Assembly: GCA_041649615.1 (NCBI GenBank)
Contig: JBAZMT010000033.1
Coordinates: 1-7,463 of the forward strand
Reading direction: 5' to 3'
Source of the DNA: JALOAR01 sp041649615
Lineage (GTDB): Bacteria > Patescibacteriota > Minisyncoccia > UBA6257 > Colwellbacteraceae
DNA length: 7,463 nt
The notes under the pieces are model-generated. The model was not told the origin of the DNA and made no database searches. It saw only the letters and a program-made list of their open reading frames with translations. This document shows, one piece after another, positions 1-5,653 of this stretch (position 1 is its first letter; every line of letters starts with the position of its first letter). The position numbers were made by a program, and so were the translations under genes.

Positions 1-8
1 GACCATCG

Positions 9-605
9 GTGCGCGCAGTGTTCGTCGAGTTCTCGACCAAGTTTGATTCGTGCGTCCCCTGGATGCACCTCGATCGCGAGGGCATGGTCCGAGCTGGCAT
101 CGGCTGTCTAGTCGATCCAATCGACCACGCCTTTGGTGTTCCGTGGGTGCACAAGGACGACGGCCACAAGGCAGAGATAAACGAGATCTCGAGCGATTGG
201 GTGCGAGTCAAAAAGAACCGCCTCCTGGCCCATACTGGGCCTGCTCGAGCGCGGTTCTACACGAGCCTAGAGCTCACGAAGGAAGGGATCGAAAAGCTCG
301 TCTTCGGCCACCTCGAAGCGCAAGAGGCCTACCTCTTGGCGCACGTCTTCCCGCTGTTCGATGACTATCCGGCGGACGCCCAGCTGGCGATCCTATCGAC
401 GGCATGGGCGCTTGGCGATCCCGCCCAGCTCAAGACGACCTTTGCGAAGGCCGTCCTCGAGGAGGCCTGGACGGTTGCCGCCGAGGAGTGCTTCTTACCC
501 GAGACGAATGCCCCCGAGCGCAAGCCGCGCAACTGGGCGAACCGAAAGCTACTGGTGACGGCCGCAACGACCGAGACACCAGAGAAGGTGACTGGTTGGC
601 CATGA
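9..605 (+). CDS. T4-lysozyme-like (GH24-type) peptidoglycan hydrolase, catalytic positions altered; 5' end uncertain
   Basis: Probably a phage endolysin of the T4 lysozyme fold, which in active members cleaves the MurNAc-GlcNAc bond of peptidoglycan. Residues 12-37 match the active-site segment of the family: PWMHLD followed by GMVRAGIG and LVDP. Aligned to T4 lysozyme, the Asp20 counterpart is D22 and the GIG turn is residues 30-32. The catalytic Glu11 position holds D13 and the Thr26 position holds R28. The C-terminal part (about residues 119-185) has the family pattern PADAQL..LSTAWALG, a WTVAAEEC helix and RNWANR, so the fold seems complete. A GTG at 9 is taken as start because the active-site segment lies about as far from the N-terminus as in T4 lysozyme. 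The frame stays open to the window edge, so the true start may lie upstream. The stop overlaps the next start as ATGA. Family call is fairly sure; activity is doubtful. Confidence 0.75.
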   Translation: MRAVFVEFSTKFDSCVPWMHLDREGMVRAGIGCLVDPIDHAFGVPWVHKDDGHKAEINEISSDWVRVKKNRLLAHTGPARARFYTSLELTKEGIEKLVFGHLEAQEAYLLAHVFPLFDDYPADAQLAILSTAWALGDPAQLKTTFAKAVLEEAWTVAAEECFLPETNAPERKPRNWANRKLLVTAATTETPEKVTGWP

Positions 606-1336
606 CTTCTCATTCGGACGCACGAAGTTACGCAATACAAGCCCTGCTGAAACGGTTCAACGAGAGCCCGAAAACGGGCGAAGTGAAAGCCCTCGCCGGG
701 ATCGCCTGTCTCGAAACGAGGTACGGCGACGGCTGGAAAGGCGCCGGGGCAGGCTCGAACAACATGGGAGCCGAGCAGTGCGGCAACACCTGGAAGGGGG
801 ATCGGTTCATCTACGTGGACACCCACCCCAATGCGGACGGGACGTCGAAGCCGTACCGCGCTTGCTTCCGCAAGTACGCGAGCCCCGAAGCGGGCTGGTT
901 CGCCTTGGTCGATATCGTGTATGTGAACCGCAAGCGCGACCGTGTTCGGCAAGCCGCTCGAGCCGATGACTGGAAAGGCGTTTCCCAAGGCCTCTACTCG
1001 ACTGGCTACTACGAAGGCTTTGGCAAGACACCTGCCGAGCGAGTTGGCAACCATCTGCGGGCTTTGACCAAATCGATAGCAGCTGCAGACGGCGCAGTCG
1101 TTCCAGCCATGCCCATGGCGACTTTGCCGGACACTGTCCGTCGCGGGTCGAGAGGCGAAGCCGTGAAGCTCTTACAGCGCGAACTGCAACTGGCGGCCGA
1201 TGGGCTCTTCGGGACTATCACCGAGGCTGCCTTGCGTGTCTATCAGCACGACCACGGGTTGCTCATGGACGGTGTCTGCGGCCCGAAGACTTGGGCCGTG
1301 CTCTTCGCGGATGAATTCGTGCCGGAGGCTGCCTAG
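602..1336 (+). CDS. Glucosaminidase/transglycosylase-like peptidoglycan hydrolase with C-terminal PG_binding_1 domain
   Basis: A 244-aa two-domain lysin. Residues 1-165 resemble the FlgJ/glucosaminidase-like hydrolases that cut glycan strands. The segment LAGIACLETRYGDGW (31-45) supplies a probable catalytic Glu at 38, followed by SNNMGAEQ. Later come the family-like FRKYASPEAGW and a YYEGFGKTPAERV stretch typical of the domain end. After an Ala/Pro linker near 158-175, residues about 178-235 form a peptidoglycan-binding type 1 domain, with RRGSRGEAVKLLQREL, DGLFGTITEAALRVYQ and DGVCGPKTW. No signal peptide is visible, so export would need a holin or similar, which is not in this window. The start at 602 is chosen over an upstream in-frame start because it makes an ATGA overlap with the preceding lysozyme-like gene, implying translational coupling. 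Domain assignment is confident; the exact bond cleaved is not. Confidence 0.88.
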   Translation: MTSHSDARSYAIQALLKRFNESPKTGEVKALAGIACLETRYGDGWKGAGAGSNNMGAEQCGNTWKGDRFIYVDTHPNADGTSKPYRACFRKYASPEAGWFALVDIVYVNRKRDRVRQAARADDWKGVSQGLYSTGYYEGFGKTPAERVGNHLRALTKSIAAADGAVVPAMPMATLPDTVRRGSRGEAVKLLQRELQLAADGLFGTITEAALRVYQHDHGLLMDGVCGPKTWAVLFADEFVPEAA

Positions 1337-1343
1337 CAACATT

Positions 1344-1350
1344 GGAGGTG
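1344..1350 (+). promoter_or_regulatory. Strong Shine-Dalgarno (GGAGGTG) of the 1357 gene
   Basis: GGAGGTG lies 6 bases before the ATG at 1357 and is close to the ideal anti-16S match. It fixes that ATG rather than the in-frame TTG at 1342. It sits in the longest untranslated gap of the window (20 bases). This is the first gene after the lysis pair, so translation here restarts independently instead of by stop/start coupling. Confidence 0.75.
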
Positions 1351-1356
1351 CGACCG

Positions 1357-1560
1357 ATGACTGACGACGAAGAGTTCGAGGGCGACCTCGAATCGGACCC
1401 CAACTTTTTCGGCTCTCCGTTCTTTCCGGACGCAGCCGACTTTGCTGTCGATGGACAGTGTCGGGTTTGCGGTTGCACAGAACTCGACCCCTGCCCAGGG
1501 GGCTGCATCTGGGCGAACAGTGACGCAACGCTTTGCTCGCGATGCGCGAGGGACGAATAG
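1357..1560 (+). CDS. Small 7-cysteine zinc-binding-like protein
   Basis: A 67-aa protein with a highly acidic first 30 residues (MTDDEEFEGDLESD) and a compact cysteine cluster in the second half: C35, C38, C40, C46, C50, C60 and C63. The arrangement CRVCGC, then CPGGC(I)W, then LCSRC resembles a small motif I know from many phage and actinobacterial miniproteins, usually unannotated and presumed to bind zinc. The acidic head and Cys-rich tail suggest a protein-protein or nucleic-acid adaptor rather than an enzyme, but no function is known to me. It is separated by 20 bases from the lysin gene and by 7 from the next gene, and it has its own strong ribosome binding site. Real gene is likely; function unknown. 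Confidence 0.8.
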   Translation: MTDDEEFEGDLESDPNFFGSPFFPDAADFAVDGQCRVCGCTELDPCPGGCIWANSDATLCSRCARDE

Positions 1561-1567
1561 AGGTGCC

Positions 1568-2065
1568 ATGGCGAAGACCAAGAAGACCAAGAAGACTGCA
1601 ACCAAAGCAGCCAAGAAGACTGCTCCTCGTCCGGTGCCGCTGGACGCTGAGACCCTCAGAAAACGAGCGGCTCACTTGAAGTGGGCGCTCGAAGATGTCG
1701 AGACCTACCGGGAGCGGCTGCTTGCCGGAATGCACGCGGTTTGGGCTGCGGCCCATGCCTGCACTTCGGCGATCTCGCACGTCGAGGCGGCAAAAGCGCG
1801 GTGTCTGGCTCTGCTGTCCATTTCGATTGACGGTATCGAGCGGAGCCAACGAGTTGAGCTCGAACCCGGGTGGACACGCGAATTTGACCTGTTGGTCGAG
1901 CGCGACGGTTTAGCCGACATCCAGCTGCAGAACCTCGGGCGAAACTTGTGCTTTATGACTGAAGCCATCTCGCTGGGTCTCGTGTTCAGCAAGGGCAGTT
2001 TCATTCGTGCGAGCGTCGAAGCGAAGACGGGCCAGGTCATCAAAGTGAAGGTGTCCCGCCCATGA
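1568..2065 (+). CDS. Hypothetical protein with histone-H1-like lysine-rich N-terminal tail
   Basis: A 165-aa protein I cannot assign. Residues 1-22 are a low-complexity basic tail of Lys, Thr and Ala (MAKTKKTKKTATKAAKK) like those of bacterial histone H1-like proteins, suggesting nucleic-acid contact. Residues 25-80 are predicted helical and rich in Ala, Glu and Arg, with charge patterning compatible with a coiled coil. Residues 81-165 alternate hydrophobic and polar residues as in a beta-rich fold and end in a basic strand (IKVKVSRP). The ATG at 1568 is chosen because AGAGGTG lies just upstream and the basic tail begins there; the frame is open further upstream but overlaps the Cys-rich gene. 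The stop forms an ATGA overlap with the next gene. The gene is probably real; DNA binding is only an inference from the tail. Confidence 0.75.
   Translation: MAKTKKTKKTATKAAKKTAPRPVPLDAETLRKRAAHLKWALEDVETYRERLLAGMHAVWAAAHACTSAISHVEAAKARCLALLSISIDGIERSQRVELEPGWTREFDLLVERDGLADIQLQNLGRNLCFMTEAISLGLVFSKGSFIRASVEAKTGQVIKVKVSRP
1574..1597 (+). repeat. 9-base AAGACCAAG tandem repeat in lysine-tail codons
   Basis: Two exact copies of AAGACCAAG are followed by a partial copy AAGACT, encoding Lys-Thr-Lys repeats. The repeat keeps frame in units of three codons, so copy-number change would lengthen or shorten the basic tail without a frameshift. Confidence 0.65.
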
Positions 2066-2322
2066 CGAACGAAGAACTCGCCCGACACACCGAAGCGCTC
2101 TGGGCCCTCTTCCTCGAATATGTCCGCAAACACGGTATCGAGTTCGAGACGGAGGGGGTTCTCATCGTGCAAGCCCGTGCGACCAAACCCAACGCGCAGC
2201 CGGCTTATTGCATCGTCTATGCAGGCGACCCGAAGAATGCCGCCATGACCATGACCAGGGCGGCAATGGGCGAGCTGCAGAAGGCGGGTGTTCACCTGCC
2301 GGGGATGGGGGGCAAGCAATGA
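2062..2322 (+). CDS. Hypothetical small alpha/beta protein
   Basis: An 86-aa protein of unrecognised family. Residues 1-25 form a likely amphipathic helix (EELARHTEALWALFLEYVRK). Residues 32-56 contain two probable strands (GVLIVQARA and AYCIVYAGD). Residues 59-77 form a second helix, and the end is Gly-rich (LPGMGGKQ). There is one cysteine and no membrane segment. It starts in an ATGA overlap with the lysine-tail gene, with GAAGGTG 8 bases upstream, and ends in another ATGA overlap with the following gene. It is therefore tightly coupled to both neighbours, which argues that it is a real gene although I cannot give a function. Confidence 0.7.
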   Translation: MTNEELARHTEALWALFLEYVRKHGIEFETEGVLIVQARATKPNAQPAYCIVYAGDPKNAAMTMTRAAMGELQKAGVHLPGMGGKQ

Positions 2323-2522
2323 GCGACACCGTCTACGAGGCCCAAGCCCTCGAGGTCCTCGAGGTCCTCATCGACTCGGATTGCCCCCCTGGGCTGGCGG
2401 CGCACCAGCTGGCCCGAGCAATCGTCAACCTCGTGCATGACCAGGGCGGGCTCAATGCCGTGCGAATCACTGAGCAGATAGACAACATTGCTGCCTGTAT
2501 GGGCCGACCAAGGAAGGGCTAG
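2319..2522 (+). CDS. Hypothetical 67-aa helical protein
   Basis: A short protein with no recognised motif. It is acidic at the N-terminus (residues 1-22) and looks mostly helical: YEAQALEVLEVLIDSD, a CPPGLAAHQLARAIVNLVHD segment, then a helix with ITEQIDNIAACM and a basic end GRPRKG. The repeated ALEVLEVL codons contain two CTCGAG words nine bases apart. The ATG at 2319 lies in the ATGA overlap with the upstream stop, which decides this start over longer in-frame possibilities. The next gene begins two bases after the stop. Real gene is likely from position and spacing; function unknown. Confidence 0.65.
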   Translation: MSDTVYEAQALEVLEVLIDSDCPPGLAAHQLARAIVNLVHDQGGLNAVRITEQIDNIAACMGRPRKG

Positions 2523-2524
2523 CC

Positions 2525-2968
2525 ATGGGCATCCTGCGACGTTGGTACAATCGATTCCGTTGGCGCTATTTGCACGATCTCGCCCAGCGCTGGCATTGCT
2601 GGCGGCACAAGGTCATCCCGCTTGCCCAAGCTGTCTGCGTACGGTCGATTAGGGTCGGTAGCGTCGAGCAGCTTGCATGTTCGGTTCCAGGCACAGCCTT
2701 CAACGAGAGCAATTCGGCAAGTAACTATTTTCGTGGTTGTCGCCTTCAACCGGGCCTGGAGCTCTCGATCGAAGTCGAGAACCTCACGGACAGACCCGTG
2801 CCCGTTCAGGGGGCGCTGTTCGCGCTCGAGAACGGTTGGGTATCGAACATCTACCCTCTGACTCCGCTGTTGCTGCTCGGACGGCAATCAGCACGGTTTG
2901 ACGTCCGAGTGACGACCGCGGGCCAACTGCAAAGGCTGTGCATTCCCACCTACGTCAGGCGGCCCTAA
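2525..2968 (+). CDS. Hypothetical protein with basic aromatic N-terminus and beta-sandwich-like core
   Basis: A 147-aa protein. Residues 1-29 are unusually rich in Arg, Trp and Tyr (MGILRRWYNRFRWRYLHDL, then RWHCWRHK) and could bind RNA, DNA or a membrane surface. Residues 38-105 are beta-patterned: VRSIRVGS, a Cys-containing VPG turn, GCRLQPGLELSIEVENLTDR and PVPVQGALFA. An order of strand, PG turn and IEVEN strand followed by NLT.RPV recalls small phage-associated beta-sandwich proteins, but I cannot name the family. The ATG at 2525 has GGAAGGG upstream at 6 bases spacing and sits two bases after the previous stop. The stop and next start share a base in TAATG. I see no signal peptide or membrane helix. 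Confidence 0.72.
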   Translation: MGILRRWYNRFRWRYLHDLAQRWHCWRHKVIPLAQAVCVRSIRVGSVEQLACSVPGTAFNESNSASNYFRGCRLQPGLELSIEVENLTDRPVPVQGALFALENGWVSNIYPLTPLLLLGRQSARFDVRVTTAGQLQRLCIPTYVRRP

Positions 2969-3318
2969 TGCCCAGCCGAAGTAGAAAGCGACTCGTTGCA
3001 GAACCCCATTGGCCTTCGGCTCATGGGGTGCAAACGCCAGCCCATAGCCTTGGGCACGATGCCGGCGCCGCCATTACTCAACTGATGGCGCAGCGGCAGG
3101 ACCGAATCACTTGCGCGGTCGAGTGGTACCGAGGCTTTTGCCAGGGCTGCAACTCGAAACCAGATCCGAAGGTCGAGGCGTACATTGCCCGCGAAGCTCT
3201 CGCAGACACGCTTGGACTGCCCATCGTCTCGATCATTCAAGCCGGTTTGGACAATCTGATTGAAGGTGTCGAAAAGGTGCTCGGCACGGATGACCAACCC
3301 AAGGGAGCTCGAACATGA
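2968..3318 (+). CDS. Hypothetical 116-aa protein
   Basis: Unrecognised. Residues 1-30 are basic and Pro/His-rich (MPSRSRKRLVAEPHWPSAHG), probably unstructured. Residues 32-60 form a helix with AAITQLMAQRQDR leading into a segment with two cysteines (C56 and C61 by count, within WYRGFCQGCN). Residues 66-108 look helical again, with VEAYIAREALADTLG and IIQAGLDNLIEGVEKVLG. Start at 2968 is chosen from the TAATG one-base overlap with the preceding stop; an earlier in-frame ATG at 2938 would sit 30 bases inside the upstream gene. The stop lies in an ATGA overlap with the next gene. Cysteine number is too low to call a zinc site. Confidence 0.65.
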   Translation: MPSRSRKRLVAEPHWPSAHGVQTPAHSLGHDAGAAITQLMAQRQDRITCAVEWYRGFCQGCNSKPDPKVEAYIAREALADTLGLPIVSIIQAGLDNLIEGVEKVLGTDDQPKGART

Positions 3319-3524
3319 GCGATCTCGAGATAGACGAACAGATCGAGATGCGCCCGAAACTGCGGGTGCTCTGCGTCGGCTGCCAACAATGGGTAACCAT
3401 CGGGGAGTGCGGGCCTGACAACGATCCGGCCGTCCTGCATCCGCTGCCAGAGTGCAAGTTGTTTCTCGATACCGACTTGCTCACCTACATCCAGACATTG
3501 CGACGGCACTACGAAGGGAACTGA
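3315..3524 (+). CDS. Small zinc-finger-like protein, C-x2-C...H-x2-P-x-C-x2-F type
   Basis: A 69-aa protein with an acidic first 12 residues, then a probable four-ligand zinc site: C20 and C23 in CVGC, H42 and C47 in LHPLPEC, with F50 three residues after the last cysteine. An extra C32 sits between. The same HxxPxCxxF arrangement after a CxxC pair occurs in the 73-aa protein at 6835-7056, so the two look like distant paralogues. Proteins of this plan are common among phage small proteins; their role is not known to me. AAGGGAG lies 7 bases before the ATG, and the start is in an ATGA overlap with the upstream stop. Zinc binding is inferred from ligand spacing. Confidence 0.75.
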   Translation: MSDLEIDEQIEMRPKLRVLCVGCQQWVTIGECGPDNDPAVLHPLPECKLFLDTDLLTYIQTLRRHYEGN

Positions 3525-3526
3525 CC

Positions 3527-3883
3527 ATGGGCAACAGAGCAGAAGACGAGGCCATCCGCCGACTCGACTTCACCCGGAAGATTGAGAGGGGCCAAGCGCA
3601 GATTGGCGCTTATGCGACGAGGCTTGTCGAGAGTCTAACGGACAAGGAACGAGCCATCTTGCGCAAGCGCATGGTCACGATGGCCCTCGAGCCGTCGGAT
3701 CGCAGAGCCCTCGAGCAGCTACTCGGAACGGAAGGAAGGACCGATGAAAGCCACGACCATTCAGACTTACCTGTTCGACAAGCGTCACTGGAATCGGACC
3801 AAGGCCAAGGCATGGCTCAAGCGGCATCGCAAGGTCGCCGGCTTCATCGACGAAAATGGGTATCTGCACGCAAGGCAGATTGA
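3527..3883 (+). CDS. Hypothetical helical protein with out-of-frame C-terminal extension over the next gene
   Basis: A 118-aa reading frame. Residues 1-68 look like a genuine charged, helical protein (EDEAIRRLDFTRKIERGQAQ, then LTDKERAILRKRM and a LEPSDRRALEQLL helix). After residue 72 the frame runs for 140 bases inside the next gene in another phase, giving a low-complexity Gln/Ser/Arg/His-rich tail that looks unselected. AAGGGA lies 7 bases before the ATG at 3527. Immediately before the next start lies a GGAA repeat; one more GGAA unit would bring the TGA of an ATGA overlap into frame and end this protein at residue 75, as at many other junctions here. Either a repeat contraction extended it or the overlap is real. 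Family not recognised. Confidence 0.6.
   Translation: MGNRAEDEAIRRLDFTRKIERGQAQIGAYATRLVESLTDKERAILRKRMVTMALEPSDRRALEQLLGTEGRTDESHDHSDLPVRQASLESDQGQGMAQAASQGRRLHRRKWVSARKAD
3730..3740 (+). repeat. GGAA tandem repeat doubling as Shine-Dalgarno of the 3744 gene
   Basis: Two GGAA units and a partial third (GGA) lie in the end of the non-overlapping part of the 3527 gene and just before the ATG at 3744. They provide two possible AAGGA ribosome binding cores, with spacers of 3 and 7 bases. Gain of one unit would shift the upstream frame by +1 and create an in-frame TGA at the ATGA junction. Confidence 0.6.
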
Positions 3884-3992
3884 CCCGGACTTGTTCGACC
3901 GGCGCTCATTCCGGACTATCGACCTCGACCTCGCTAGGGGCATCAAGGCGGTCGTTGGCCATCTGCACGCAAGTCACCAGGTGCGCCGATGA
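3744..3992 (+). CDS. Small conserved-looking FDK...W-L..H domain protein, phage-associated
   Basis: An 82-aa basic protein. It follows a pattern I recognise from small proteins and domains found with phage genes: LFDKRHWNRTKAKAWLKRH (9-27), then a Gly-Phe-Ile-Asp-Glu turn, a YLHARQIDP strand, FDRRSFRTI and a closing GIKAVVGHL strand. In those relatives the order is FDK-x-helix, WL..H, K.DE, R.RQ.DP, F....FRT and G(I/V)KAVIG. The role of this domain is not established to my knowledge. The strength of this match shows that this frame, not the overlapping tail of the 3527 gene, is the protein under selection. It starts next to the GGAA repeat and ends in an ATGA overlap with the 202-aa gene. Confidence 0.78.
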   Translation: MKATTIQTYLFDKRHWNRTKAKAWLKRHRKVAGFIDENGYLHARQIDPDLFDRRSFRTIDLDLARGIKAVVGHLHASHQVRR

Positions 3993-4597
3993 AACACGAC
4001 GAAGCCGTTGAAAACGCCAAGGCTGCTCTGAAACCGCTCGAACGGTTGTTGGCTCAACCGGCGGAAGCGCTGGCGTTCGAGCAGGCATCGAAGCCGTTGA
4101 TCCAATGCTGCTTTGCCTATGAGAACGGTTTCCCTCTCGAGGGCTACGAGAATCAGTCCCGCGACTTGCCCGATGCTGCGCGGCAGCTGTTCTATTGGGA
4201 GGACGTGCCAATCAGTAAGGGCATGGCATGTGTCCAGCTGAACCGCGCTGCTCGAGGCCTCCACTATCGCATTCGAGACGCGCAGACCTGCGGTGTGACG
4301 GTTTTCCAAGGCGTTGCCACCATGGTCTTTTTGCCGTTGTACCAAGGCGGCCCAATCCTCGTGGACGTGAATCGGCTGCGCCCGAAACCTGGTATGCAAC
4401 TGCAAGACATTCTCGACTGGATGCTTGCCGAGTACCTACTCGAATTCGAGGGCTACGACCGGTTGACGTTCATTGACTGGATCGTCTCGAACCTCCACCT
4501 ATCGCCCGCCGAGCTCGGCGGGGCGGAGGCTCTAGAAGACTGGTACCGGCAACGAGCACAACACATCGGCGACCAGCGGAGCGACGATGCCACGTAA
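3989..4597 (+). CDS. Hypothetical 202-aa protein
   Basis: The second-largest unassigned protein here. Residues 1-65 are helical (ENAKAALKPLERLLAQ, then ALAFEQASKPLIQCCFAY). The middle (about 75-125) mixes aromatic residues and strands, including LFYWEDVPISKGM, GLHYRIRD and a hydrophobic VATMVFLPLYQGG segment that is too short and polar-flanked to call a membrane helix. The C-terminal third has MLAEYLLEFEGY, FIDWIVSNLHL and an acidic/basic helix. I find no catalytic motif. AGGTG lies 5 bases before the ATG, which forms ATGA with the upstream stop. Its end overlaps the next gene by 11 bases. Product real, function unknown. Confidence 0.72.
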   Translation: MKHDEAVENAKAALKPLERLLAQPAEALAFEQASKPLIQCCFAYENGFPLEGYENQSRDLPDAARQLFYWEDVPISKGMACVQLNRAARGLHYRIRDAQTCGVTVFQGVATMVFLPLYQGGPILVDVNRLRPKPGMQLQDILDWMLAEYLLEFEGYDRLTFIDWIVSNLHLSPAELGGAEALEDWYRQRAQHIGDQRSDDAT

Positions 4598-4883
4598 AGA
4601 GCGCAAGCCATCCCCAGGCTATGGGCACGAGCTTATTCGGCTAGAGCGGCCGAGGCCCGAGCTTTGCCAGGACGTTGCACACATCATGCGTCGAGCAATG
4701 ATCTTCAATGGCGGAAGGCTCAAGCCGATCGAGCCAGATGAGCGCATCTCACACATTTGCCAATGGCGCTACAAGCGCAAAGGGGTCGAGGTCATTGCTC
4801 GTCGGTGGGTCTGCCGTGGCTGTGCGGTTGCATGGGCGCGCAAACACATCTGGACCAAGGCAGAGAGGACACGCACGGCATGA
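4587..4883 (+). CDS. Basic Cys/His zinc-ribbon-like protein
   Basis: A 98-aa, Arg/Lys-rich protein. Probable metal ligands are H56 and C58 in SHICQW, C76 and C79 in WVCRGC, and perhaps H87 in AWARKH. The spacing of an HxC or HxxC-type pair, a basic beta hairpin (RYKRKGVEVIARRW) and a CxxC knuckle fits a zinc ribbon of roughly 30 residues. The N-terminal half is basic with an RLERPRPELC stretch. Such basic ribbons often contact nucleic acid, but this is inference. GGAG lies 5 bases before the ATG. The gene overlaps its upstream neighbour by 11 bases and the next gene by ATGA. Confidence 0.7.
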   Translation: MPRKERKPSPGYGHELIRLERPRPELCQDVAHIMRRAMIFNGGRLKPIEPDERISHICQWRYKRKGVEVIARRWVCRGCAVAWARKHIWTKAERTRTA

Positions 4884-5644
4884 CAACGACATCGGAGCGA
4901 GAACGAATGCGCAAGCGTCGGGCGGCTGCGCGGGAACGTGGACGTAAGTTGGTCGAGGCGGCCCGTGCTCGAGCGCGCAAGCTGGTCGAGGCGGCCCGCG
5001 CTCGAGCGCGGACTCTGCTCGAGGTCGCAAGTCGACCTCGAGTTCGACTCGTCGTGAAGGAAGCCAAGCCATCGACCAAGCGCAGAACGAAGGCCACCCC
5101 CAAACCCAAGGTGCGACCAGTGAAACCAACCCCATCACCAGACTACGAATCGGCTTTCCTTACGGCACTACGCAAAGTCGCAGGCGGAAGCCGAGGTCTC
5201 ATTTCGATCGGCGACGTCCGGTCGGCCTCCGGCCTGCCGAAGCCCATCTTCGATGCTCTCGCCCTGCGTCTCATGCGAGAGCGCCGCCTCGTCTTGCACG
5301 AGCACGATTTCCCTCAGTCTCTGTCCGCGGCCAAGCGGGCCGAGCTCGTTGAGGATGCCAAAGGGCGAGTGTTCGTCGGCATGGCTTTACCCTTGTTGAC
5401 GGCCGAACCGTACGAGTCGAAGTTGCTCGCCAAGGCCAAGCTTTACGGCGCTGGCAACCCTGTGCGCATTGCAAGCCTACGCAAGGACGTCGGCTTGACT
5501 CCTGGCGAATTCGACCTGGCCCTCGGGGCGCTGCAACGGTTGGGTAAGGTGGCTCTCTATCGAGACGACAACCGCGCCACGGCCAAGAACGAAGGCGCCT
5601 ACTTCGTGTCGGGCGAACCCCGGCACATTCTCTACGTCCGTTGA
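4880..5644 (+). CDS. Arg-rich repeated helix plus two winged-helix-like domains
   Basis: A 254-aa protein, the longest in the window. Residues 1-58 are a very basic helix built from an 11-residue repeat (KLVEAARARAR, two near-copies and a degenerate third). Residues 60-88 are a Lys/Pro linker. Residues 88-168 form a winged-helix-like domain: FLTALRKVA, a GLISIGDVR helix start, FDALALRLMRERRLVLHEHDFP, and VFVGMAL. Residues 178-254 look like a second copy: NPVRIASLRKDVG, FDLALGALQRLGKVALYRDD and EPRHILYVR. Shared order is [I/V]RI..LR, (P)xxFD.AL..L...g.v.L, then a strand end. I know similar domains only as uncharacterised bacterial/phage sequences. The architecture suggests DNA binding, perhaps a nucleoid-like or regulatory protein. 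The start lies in the ATGA overlap, with AGAGGA upstream. Confidence 0.75.
   Translation: MTTTSERERMRKRRAAARERGRKLVEAARARARKLVEAARARARTLLEVASRPRVRLVVKEAKPSTKRRTKATPKPKVRPVKPTPSPDYESAFLTALRKVAGGSRGLISIGDVRSASGLPKPIFDALALRLMRERRLVLHEHDFPQSLSAAKRAELVEDAKGRVFVGMALPLLTAEPYESKLLAKAKLYGAGNPVRIASLRKDVGLTPGEFDLALGALQRLGKVALYRDDNRATAKNEGAYFVSGEPRHILYVR
4946..5044 (+). repeat. 33-base tandem repeat encoding the basic helix
   Basis: Units at 4946-4978 and 4979-5011 match at 30 of 33 bases, and the changes are synonymous or nearly so. A degenerate third unit follows at 5012-5044. Each unit is 11 codons, so expansion keeps frame and adds three helical turns. The 11-residue period of Leu, Val and Ala suits a straight amphipathic helix. 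Confidence 0.85.
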
Positions 5645-5653
5645 AAGGCAACC

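Noticed and set aside
365..1054. Long minus-strand reading frame of 229 codons opposite the lysins
   Set aside because: It is antisense to two genes with recognisable lysin domains and its product has no coherent domain pattern; long antisense frames are expected at this G+C and codon use.
404..1336. Longer version of the second lysin starting at 404
   Set aside because: The extra N-terminal part overlaps the lysozyme-like gene in another frame and looks like a shadow; ATGA at 602 gives a natural start.
1172..1849. Long minus-strand reading frame of 225 codons
   Set aside because: Opposite a PG-binding domain and the Cys-rich gene; Arg/Ser/Pro-rich product typical of a shadow frame.
1705..2319. 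Minus-strand reading frame of 204 codons
   Set aside because: Antisense to tightly spaced + strand genes with ribosome binding sites; no motif.
1568..2968. Possible distant similarity between the C-terminal half of the 1568 protein and the core of the 2525 protein
   Set aside because: Only a shared L-x-PG turn and strand-like alternation can be seen by eye, which is too weak to claim relationship.
4946..5044. CRISPR array or recombination site
   Set aside because: The repeat is contiguous without spacers, keeps codon phase and encodes an amphipathic helix, so it is a coding repeat.
4757..5644. Longer version of the winged-helix protein starting at 4757
   Set aside because: The extension lies inside the zinc-ribbon gene and shows no domain; ATGA at 4880 is preferred.
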